Part shown: one piece after another, positions 10,601 to 20,900 of the stretch
Layout of the letters: each line of letters begins with the position of its first letter
How positions within the stretch are numbered: position 1 is the first letter of the stretch
Source of the DNA: Opisthorchis felineus
Taxonomy: Eukaryota; Platyhelminthes; Trematoda; Opisthorchiida; Opisthorchiidae
Length of the DNA: 64,000 nucleotides
Reading direction: 5' to 3'
Assembly (NCBI GenBank): GCA_004794785.1
Contig: SJOL01007501.1
Coordinates: 1-64,000 of the forward strand
Position numbers and translations under genes: made by a program
Notes under the pieces: generated by a model
What the model was told of the DNA's origin: nothing
What the model saw: only the letters and a program-made list of their open reading frames with translations
Database searches by the model: none

Positions 10601-13600
10601 CCCGATCAACTTGGTAACTTGCTTGGCTTGATGGAGCTTTTGTGTCATAAGCGGAACATTGCTCAGCAATGAATTCACCGATTGTTCACCAAATCTCTGT
10701 GAAATATTTGTCAATCTTTGGTTGTACGGCAATGAAGCGTCAATATCAATGCTGATGTTGCTGTCTCCGATGGTGATGAAGCAATGACTTGGCAGCGTAT
10801 TGTAACAACTATTGCCCGGAAGCTCAGCTACGCTGGTCCTTGCTGTCTCCCACGATGGGGACCCCTTGTTGGGACACATCAGGGGCTAGAGGCGTCAGAA
10901 ATGGTTTAGTCGCGCGCTCAGCGGCGCACATGCATCGAAGCTGTTGCCTTCAATGCATTAGTTTCCCTCCCGATCTCCCCAAGGAAAGGTCCACTGACAC
11001 CTCTGTAGTCACGCATCACTTATACCAACTACCGCCTCTGGTGAATCGCTTTCCACTTCTGTCTCCGCAGATCATCGACGAAAGAAACTTTGGCTGTACG
11101 ACAGGTAGACTGTTTTTACCGCTGAAGATGGTGGTGATGTTCGTGAAACAGGCTTCACGCAATGAAAGCAACTGCAGTCGAGCTGGGTACTGTGGGTTCT
11201 CGCACGTTTCTGGAGTTCACACGCTTCTCGTGTTTAGTAACCCAACCGGTCCCAGTGTCGGTCATGCAGTCGCTTTGTAGTCGGACCTTTCAGCTTCGTG
11301 AAATGCTGAGATCAAGTTGCAGGCTCCTTGTTCTTGACGTTTTACTTAAGGGAATAGAGCTTTCTCTCTAAATCTCCATCCCTTTCCTTTCGACTCTTAG
11401 TGTGTCATTCTTCGTGGTTATGTAGCAGTTAAGCACTAATATTTGCTACTGATGTACCGCTGTCGGTGACGGTTATGAAACGCATTTGCGGTGGCCAGGA
11501 TTTCTAATACTGGAGGCGCTGTCATTTTGTTACATGACACAACAAATGGCAGTAACTAGTAATAATAGTAATACCAACAAATAGTGACACCCTTGCTCCA
11601 TGAGTTAACGGTTCCAGAGTAAGTCAATTGCACAGATGTTAGCAGCAGTCATATAAATGTCATATAAATGGGAAAGCTGTATAGAAAGGTTGTTAGAGGT
11701 CAGCCATATGTGAATGCGGGAAACATGCAGGGAACTCTCATTTCCACGTTTGAGTATTGACGTCTATTAATGAAATCCCGACCTACTTCACACAGTTTCA
11801 TGATTCTCTAGTGCGCATCCAATGCCAAACAATACTTCCCTCGCATTTATATAATTTCTGTATGTATGGGCGTGCAGGTAACCTTCCAAGAATCCCAAGC
11901 CTGTAGTGTTAAGTGTTTTCACGTTGTGGTTCGGTTTTGTTGTCGGTGGGACGACAAGACGGACGCTAAAGCACTCCCGAAGACTCCGCCATTCAAAGCG
12001 CTTTTGGCAAGGGCCTTGATTTGTTGGAGTAGACGGATGGCATTACTATCTTCGCTGTATCCACCCCAGTCTTCGGCATGTGCTTTTCGCGCGCGACACT
12101 AAAAGTTATGCTAAGGGACGTACAGAGTTTGGGCGCCCCTCTCACGAGGCAGCTGTTTCGTACTGAAGAAACTGTACTGACTGTGATGGTGGTGTGTGTA
12201 TGTGTAGCACGGACTACGTCAGTGCATAACACCCGGAAACTCGTGTCAGCTGCGGCTTTAGAAAGGTATCAATGAATTCAAAGGGTCGTGCGTATTGGAC
12301 AACATGATAAGCTGTTATCGGAGGATCTGTGGTGCATTCAGGCCTTTCATCCTGTTTGGTGTAGATTGGTCCCAATGATTTCGCAATTTTTTGTTTAGTT
12401 ACGGTGCTAACTGGAAGGTCCGTGGGTCGAACCCTTTCTCTGCATTTCGACTTCTGTCTGGCCTTGGGCAGTATCTCAGCCTTCATGCTTCCTTTGGCAT
12501 GACAGCTAAGCCCTGAATGACTATTATTATTACTTCCCACCAGGATTGCATCCAGCCCCACAAACCGCAATGAATTGTTCATGTGCAGTGCGCATGCCGA
12601 GTTACAGTCTACTAATAAGAATTGTGTTTTCTATTCGGAGGGTCGCGAATCGGACGGCGGAAAGCGTATGACGCTGCAAAAGGGAATGCTGAAGGTTGCA
12701 AAAGTTTGGGCGCTACGGGAGGGTTCTGCCCTCAACAGAGATTGCACACTACCCTGTGTTTGGCTGTAGATGTCGCAAGATATGCCAACAGACCAAAGTC
12801 AGTGATGTTTTTGTTGCCAGTTTCCGTCAAAGTCGACTGACTATTGAAGTCATAGGTTCCTCGTATGTTTGTGCTAACTGGGCCATACGACCGTTTTCCC
12901 TACTGTTTCCATCCATCAGAGCTTTCAAGTAAATTAATTTGATTGTAAAAATACCCCGGCTTTATTGTGGATGATGCGCGTCTTGAAGGTGCGTGCATTT
13001 AGAATGGTTGTGGTGGGCTAGCACCGGGTCCATTCCCTGTGCACGCTTCCTCCCTCTTTGAAGCCTATCTGATATAGATTTCTAGAAGACTTCGATGATG
13101 ATAACGGGGACAGTGCGTGCATAGTACGAAACCGAACCCAAACCAAACCAAACACCGTCTCTTCAAACGATTTATGATTCCGATCAAGAACTCACGGATG
13201 TCGTGATTCACATGATCTTTTCCGGTACAGATTTTTTCGTACTCGCATTGTTAATCTTCATCAACTTACTCCTATTCATTTTTTACAACCAATTCCTTAA
13301 CAGCGTCCAGCGGGAAGCTTTCAGAATCCGAATTCGAAGACATACTACAGAGGAATAAAACGGTTTCTTCCAGCGCCATCAATAGAGCGGTACAGGACGC
13401 AGCAAGTGGAGATTACGCTAGCGCCATTGAGACTCTTGTGACAGCCATATCTTTGATCAAACAGTCCAAAATCGCCAATGATGACAGATGTCGTATTCTC
13501 ATAAATTCATTACAGGACACACTTCATGGCATTGAATCTAAATCCTACGGTACAAAGTAAGTGCGGCCGCAGTTTATATTCGAATAGTATATGCTTGTTA

Positions 13601-14953
13601 TGCACGATCGGCTTAGCCTATGTCGCACACGACAGCGTAGGTAGCTTATCTGGTTTCATCCAATTGAGACTCATGACGCAGACGTTTCACTGCGTTAAAC
13701 TTCACTCAGATAAATTACATCAGTAATTTTGTCGTGTGAACCTAGTCTCACAGTACTGCATCTGTACAGTCGCTCTTCCGCAAAGCGGCTCCTAACGATC
13801 AGTATCTCAGTGATTGCGATTTTCGTACACTTGTAAATTCCGCAGAGACTCCATTACCTTTAGGGTACACGCCCCCCAGCACCAGGAACGACCGCTTTTT
13901 TGACGCATGTATACTCCGCAATCACTAGAATGCCGTGTGAGCCGTGAACCTTATTGCGGGTCCTCTGTCCACATCTGCTAGTTGCTCTGCCACATCGTTA
14001 CGTGGGTTGACGCCGTGTATGAACATAGATATGGCGAGAATACCTTAAAAACCTGTCTACTCAACACATTCCCAGTGCCTCTGGCCGACTCAGTTCATCA
14101 TCCGAGATAGCATACCTGGCAAATATACAGGTTACACTGGGCTCGAGGTTTCTCAGTGGTTAAGGCGCAAACTTTCTGACTGGAAGGTCCGTGGCTGGAA
14201 CCCAACCTTGGCATCCCGACTTATATCCGGAATTGGGCGGCCTGGCAGTAATAATATAATAGTCGCTCAGCCCGAGCACCCTTCCGGTGCATAGCTGCCA
14301 TGCCACTAAAAGGAAGCAACCTGGCAGTATCTCAGCCCTCATGCTTCCTTCGGGTTGCATGGCAGCTATGCTCCGAAAGGATGCTTCGGTTGAACAATCA
14401 TCACTTATTTTATTATTAGGGCTCAATGCGTGTGCTTGTTAACTTAGGTGCTGCATATGTACGCTGGTTTAGTTTGACACAGATTACAGTCATCAGATCA
14501 TGTCAGCCCAAGCCAGCAGGGTCTGCTTATCGATGTCAATGGCGTTCTCGTTGTCAGTTTGTATCCGGATTGCCTGAATGATCGTCCGGAGGTGTAGACA
14601 TCTGAATGGTTGCAGTAAAAATAACTAAATCGTTTAGCTGTAGCACCCTTTGGGTGCCTAACTGCTATGCCACCAGAAGGAAGCACAAGGGCTGGGATAC
14701 TGTTAGATTGCCTAAGCTAAGACAGGGGAAGTCGAGAGGCAGAGGTGGGGTTTGAACCATGGACCTTCCGGTCAGTAAATTCGCGCTCTAACCGCTGAGC
14801 CACCTCACAGTAAGCAGTAAGCTAACACCAAGTCCCTTCTCTATCCACCTTTATTCTTTTCTTCATGATAAGGCTTTCAAGTAAATCATGGTTCTACGTC
14901 AGCAAAGCATCAGTGTTGAACACTGATATCGTGCTGTCCATGATGATGATGAC

Positions 14954-14996
<43 letters not shown>

Positions 14997-17900
14997 CAGA
15001 ATCTGCTTGTTGATGTACGATCAAAAGTCGTATGTCGCTGGTTTTGGGACCGCCCTCGCCAAGACGTACTATTTTTTTCAGTAGATTTATTTGGACATCC
15101 ATTGGGCAGATTACAAACACTTACTAAAAGGTCACCATAGAGAAAGCACTCGGGGTTGATTATAAACTGGATCATAGTTGACTGAAAGAGCTTGTTCTCG
15201 ACGTGTGGCCTTGTGAGTCGCTAAAACCAAGCAGGAGGAGCCGAAGTCCACGCTGTTCTTCTAGGCGCATGCTGAGATTTCGACGTTTCGACCACCATTT
15301 ACGCCGTTGGCATTACTATTGAGTTTTGTCTCCGATCGAACAGTCTTGCAACTTTTCGATCGGTTAGGCCATTAATAATCCATCTGTTTTTATTCTTAGC
15401 TAGTGTTATTATTGACATTCAAGAGAGGGGATGCGTTAGCACCTGGGGGAGGGGACCATTTCAACGGTGCTCAGTCTCGCTTGAGAGACGGGAACCCCTC
15501 AATGCTGTTGTTGCAAAAGCTGTTTAAGAATGCTTTGCCTTTTTGTTCGTTGGAATCCCATTGTTTCCTTTTTGGAACTTAACTCCTAAAGAATCCTCCT
15601 GTTTTACCTCTTTGCACTTGTCGCGATTTTTCGCAGTTGTTCTTTTTTCTCATTGTTCCACGTACTGAATCATGACACGAAACCGATTCTTCTTCCGTCC
15701 ATTATCCATCGGAATGTATTTCGGAATTGGAATGCACTCGTCCATCCACTAACCTATGTTCCAATGCGGTTTCTGTCGTGTTAACGGCATTAACTTACTC
15801 GTGACTTTTGTATAGGTTTTCTATTAAACTATCGCCACCTGTAGCTGTTTCTTATATACATACACGTTTTTAATACTACTGATTGATGTGTGATAATTGA
15901 TGCCCCGTTCCCATACCAATCAGTTGCTGTTGTATTGTTTTCTGTGTCTTTGTTATGCGAATCTCTGTGGTTCCTACGTAGAAGCCAGGCATATTCACGA
16001 TGTAAACGAGGACTTCACAGACATGGTCTTTTACTACTGGGCGGTGGCAGCTTCGAGCCAGTCTCACAGATACGCACAGACACGGTGTTGGTTAGGTATA
16101 GAGGTGACTTAGAACCGAATCAGTAGAGAATCCAGCCGACGTGCATGTCTAAAGGCGCATCTGAGCGCCAGCATATTCGCTTGGCGAACAATACTCTTGG
16201 TATATCTAATATACTGCAACTTGGCTGATCAAGCCTTCTGTATGACTTACGATTACTCGAGATCTTCCTAAAGGGTCAGTCGGTTCTATCGGTGTCGCGG
16301 ATGGAATATCCAGTAGTTTCGACTTACTTCACAGTGATATGTTCAACCCTTAAATAATATAAGACAAGGTAGTAAAATAGTGAGATGGCTCAGTGGTTAG
16401 AGCCGGAAAGTCTGTGGTTCGAACCCGACCTCTCCCTCTCGACTTCCCCTGTCTAGTCTTGGGCGACCTGGCAGTATTCCAGCTCTCGTGTTTCCTTCTG
16501 GTGGCATGGCAGTTAGGCACCGAAAGGGTGCTAGAGCTGGACGATATTTGGATCTTGGTGAACATTCGTGCGATCGTCGGATTAACGCATCCAGGATACA
16601 TAGTGCACCCAACTGTGCTTCCTAAGAATTTGGACGCATTGAATCCCTTTAATTCGATCGGCCAGAGCCATCAGAAGACTACTAGTTCGGTGTATTACTT
16701 TCATCAGTTGTCTACGTAAGACGAATTTAGATGTTTGAGACTAATGCCAGTATGCTAGAACCCGTGGGCCTCGATTGCGTAGCAGCTATGGGTACTTGTA
16801 TAGGTCAGCAAGAAGCCCTATGGTCAGCAGGTGTCTTCTGATCGATGGCTCAGTGGTTAGAGCGCGAATTTACTGACCGGAAGGTCCGTGGTTCGAACTC
16901 GACCTCTGCCTCTCGACTTCCCCTGTCTTAGCTTGGGTAACCTGACAGTATCCCAGCCCTCGTGCTTCCTTCTGGTGGCATGGCAGTTAGGTACCGGAAG
17001 GGTGTTACAGCTGAACGATTTTTTTTACGATCGATGATGTTGGTCTCCGGGTTTCAGATGGACAACTAGGTGGTTATTAGCTAGTCGCACATTTTGGATA
17101 TTCTTGTGTTTATCTGGAGCAACCACAGTCCCAGTCTATTACCCACTGAGTCTAGTTACAGGTACCGCTATCCTTAATTGACGCCTGATCAAACTAGAAG
17201 GATATGCACTATCTCGAGTTCTGTTGTACTTTACTTTGAACTGCTGTCCGATCAAATTCTGTGCACAGTACTCTTGAGTGCTCTTGAGAGAGCACTGACA
17301 ATGCGACACTAACAAATACCGCTTTAGGATGGGCTGGCAAGTGGTTCGGAAGTGCACCAGTGTAACGGCTCTTGGCACATCATGATTTTCGGCTTCCCGT
17401 ACACCTGAAGAAAAGGGGCGCACGCGCCGTTGATGCTATCATCTCACTAAGTCTGTTGCGGGGTTTCAAGTCATTAAAACAAGCGTAAAATTCAGTGGTC
17501 ATGTTTCGTGTAATCACGGCAAAGGATTTGTCTACATAACGCCGAAGTCCTCTTGGTGTGCACGGGAATGCGACCAAAGGTCCTTCATAAAGATGACCAA
17601 AACCGAGGATATTGAAGATCCTGTTGCGGGGCTTTCGACATGAGCGCAAACCGCGAAGTAGAAGTAGAGTGAGTGAGTTTCGGACCTGTTCTGCGCCTTC
17701 GACTCTTCCATCTATATCATCTGTGTCCATTGTGACAGTGTTGCGTCTACCGAGAGTGACCACTTGGCTGTTTCTAAGGGGTCCATTTTCAGCACATCCA
17801 TATATACCAAGCTGACATAAAAACTCACGAGAACGTCACCCGCGGGAAAACCGCTAACTTTCTGGCAGGTTGGTAATTTTTAATGTTCGATTTGACGGTA

Positions 17901-20900
17901 AGCAGTTTTAAACTACCTGTCATGGATCTGACCAGCCCATGAGGTTGAGAACCTATTCCGCCCACTGTTCGCCGTGGTCGGATTATGCTTTTAGGACGCA
18001 ATTGACAACCCGCTGCTGGTCGTACTTTTCAGACGATTTCCTTAGTCCAATTCAAGTACAAGACTTCAGACTAACCAACCTCTATTTACAACCGATGTCA
18101 TCTATCAGTTCGCCTGCAATGGTGGTGGCAATCGTGCTGGGGGCTAGATGGCTCAGTGGTTGGAGCGCGAATTTACTGACCGGAAGGTCCGTGGTTCGAA
18201 CCCGACCTCTGCCTCTCGACTTCCCCTGTCTTAGCTTGGGCAACCTGACAGTATCCCAGCCCTCGTGCTTCCTTTTGGTGGCATGGCAGTTAGGCACCCA
18301 AAGGGTGCTACAGCTGAACGATTTTTTAAAAATCGTGGCGGCACGTGCATTGGTAATATCTCTTGGAGGATGACTGAACATATACTGGACTACTTGATAC
18401 GTACGACCAGACAGCACTCACCTACCTGTTTGTGTATATTCCGGAAACTAGCACCATCAATTGCAAGGCATCTGCTGACTATAGGGCATTTCGTTGACCC
18501 AGTTCTGGTACGCAGTCGAACACTATGTATTCCGGCGTTCGGCGTGGCTGCACTCGCTAAGGTGGGACAGTCAGTTTATATGCGAGAAGGGTATTCATCC
18601 AAAGCATATTTACCTTGGCATTGGTCTCGGACTACTCCTCACCCTCTTGAATAATTTTACGTTGCATCATTTCAGTCATACTATCTTATGAAGGTGGCAA
18701 AAACGACTTCTTGATCAGAATGTATTTCAGCAACTGTTTTGGGAAGGTTGTCAGGGTCATATTAGGACGTGGGCTTTTGCACACACAAAGAGGCATTCAG
18801 AATACAGTGGAATTATGCATCACTTACACGGGCTTTCACGGTTTCATTGCATGATATCGGCCTTGTCGTCGGTGATTTTTTATCGGGCTACACGACACCT
18901 CGTGACTGGGGTTGCAAAAACTGCTGTGCGTACAAAGCTAGCGCTATTGACCGGACATTTTTATATTTGTCAGGTAGTTCTAGTTTGGACTATCGTGTGC
19001 TTTGAGCCTGTAGTCGATTCTGACCGTCGGTGACTACGGAACCGTGCTTTCCTGCGAGACTTGTCCGGGTTAAGTGACGTCACAGACGGAAATAAACGCG
19101 GAAACCTGTGTCTGGTCTAGAGTGCTGCTCTGGGGTAACCCAAATAGATCACTTTCACATCAGGCCTGCAAGCAACAGGCAACTGCTGCTCTCATCGTCG
19201 GTCAGCGTTTTTTTCAGTAGGTTTTGCATTTTATGCAGAGTAGAGCGAGTGTGATTGCTGTTAACCCAAAAATCTGTATAAATCTTGGAGGTGGCACTGG
19301 AGTACTGCTGGGGTCTTCAGGGGCATCCGTCCCGGTTCTATCTGTCAGTCGCTTTTGTCCAGTTCACCGATCGCCTGTATTAGTGTAGTAATATCCTTTC
19401 GCGATATCATCGGCTGGTTGTCCTTACTGGGATTTGACAGCCCGTGCGTGCATTCGGCTGCTGGGCGGACAGCAGCGTGTGAGCTCTGGTCACCGGGCAG
19501 GCAAATGCCTGATTGGAACTGTTAGATGGGGTCCTACCGGTCTTTATGCACTTCACACACCTCACGTCAGTGTGTCTTATGTCGCATAGCCTGTCAGGTT
19601 TGCAGTTACCACAAACGGGTATGGGGGCTATATATTAATGGCGTCCAGTGCTGAGTGGATCAGGTGAAACAGAACGACAGGATCGGTGTTAGTGGAGTGT
19701 GAAACATGAGCTCGAGATAGCCCAGTGGTTAAGGCGCGGAGTTACCCACCGGGGTGTTCTTGGTTCGGACACAACATCTACTTCGATTGTTTCTATCTAA
19801 GCTTGGGTAACCTGACAGCATCTCAACCTTCATGCTCCTTTCGGGTTGCATGACAGTTATGTACCAGAAGGGTGTTTCAGCTGAACGATTATATACTTGT
19901 AAATTTTGCAACAAAACCGTACGGTCTTGTTTTGTCCTAAAAGAGATAAAACTTCGGGTTGCATTGATCCATGGAGCCGACCTGCACAGTTATCTGTCAA
20001 CAGGATTTGCGTTTCATATTCCTGGTATTCTTTTTCCTTTGCATTGGTAGGTGCGCTGCAACCTTTTTTCCTTCCGGCTTCGATTTGTTTCTCCTTGATT
20101 TACACCGCACAGGGATAACCTCTGACCACTCACCACTTGCACAGTGAAGTTAAGAGAAGCCCATTAGGTTTAGATATTATATTTAGATACATTGCTATAG
20201 TGGGATGTCGTATGCGTTCTACTTGGACAGAACACCTGAGTATTACGAGAAACGTGTATAAGCGAGAGACCGATCTGTTTGATCTAGCGCGCGGACATCA
20301 AACACTGCTGTGTTTGAAATATTCCCAGGCGTTGGTAGTGCACGTTTAGTTTTTTCTGGCCTGACGGTTATAAATGGATGGTGAGGTTGTAGGAGATACA
20401 GGTGGAGTAGTATGAACACAGTAGTGAGATCTGAACCAGGTAGATGAAATTAACAGACCGCTGTCCCCATGTTTCTTGGACAAACCCCACTTCCCGGTTG
20501 CCCAGGTCGAAGAAATTGGGGTACCCCACCTTGAGCCTTGGACTCGAAAGTTTGATCCACAATGCAGTAGTGGGCTTTTGTTCCCAGACCCTCTCGGTAG
20601 CCTGTGACCGATGGGACAGAAGGGGTTTCTTGGGGATTGTGCTTGGAGCCTGTGGTCCCCTAGTTTGACGCACATTGCTTTCGGACGCTGAACCTGACGG
20701 AAAGCGCAGTGGGTCTGACTCTTGGCGATCTTGTGCACTATGAGACTTTGAAACTGCATGTAATTTTAGGTATGATATGACTTTCCGACCGTGTTGGGTA
20801 AAGCACCGGTAGTCGCGGCGGTCCGAGTGTACGGCTTTTGTGGTTTACCTTTTCAAATCCATCTTTTTCGAAGTGGACAGTATCACGGCTTCCTCAAATA

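Larger units (their letters stand above)
8612..13303 (+). other. CPSF6 intron 6 (4.7 kb) filled with retroelements
   Basis: GTAAGT donor and TTAACAG acceptor. It holds an RTE-like 3' fragment (8925-9435), two opposed Penelope-like fragments (9440-9650 and 9680-10280) and one diverged SINE (12391-12530). I recognise nothing in 10300-12390. The open frame at 10789-11280 has no family features that I can see. Confidence 0.85.

Noticed and set aside
10789..11280. 163-codon plus-strand frame in CPSF6 intron 6.
   Set aside because: Cys-rich in places but without any finger spacing that I know, and not adjacent to matching retroelement parts.
14865..15175. Frames with poly-Met, poly-Ile and poly-Ser.
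   Set aside because: All are products of the GAT microsatellite read in different frames.
18265..18654. 129-codon frame starting in a SINE.
   Set aside because: The first third is SINE body and tail; the rest has no recognisable features.
20346..20759. 137-codon minus-strand open frame in CPSF6 intron 7.
   Set aside because: No start context, splice sites or known motifs. Composition is not clearly coding. It could be part of an unrecognised repeat.
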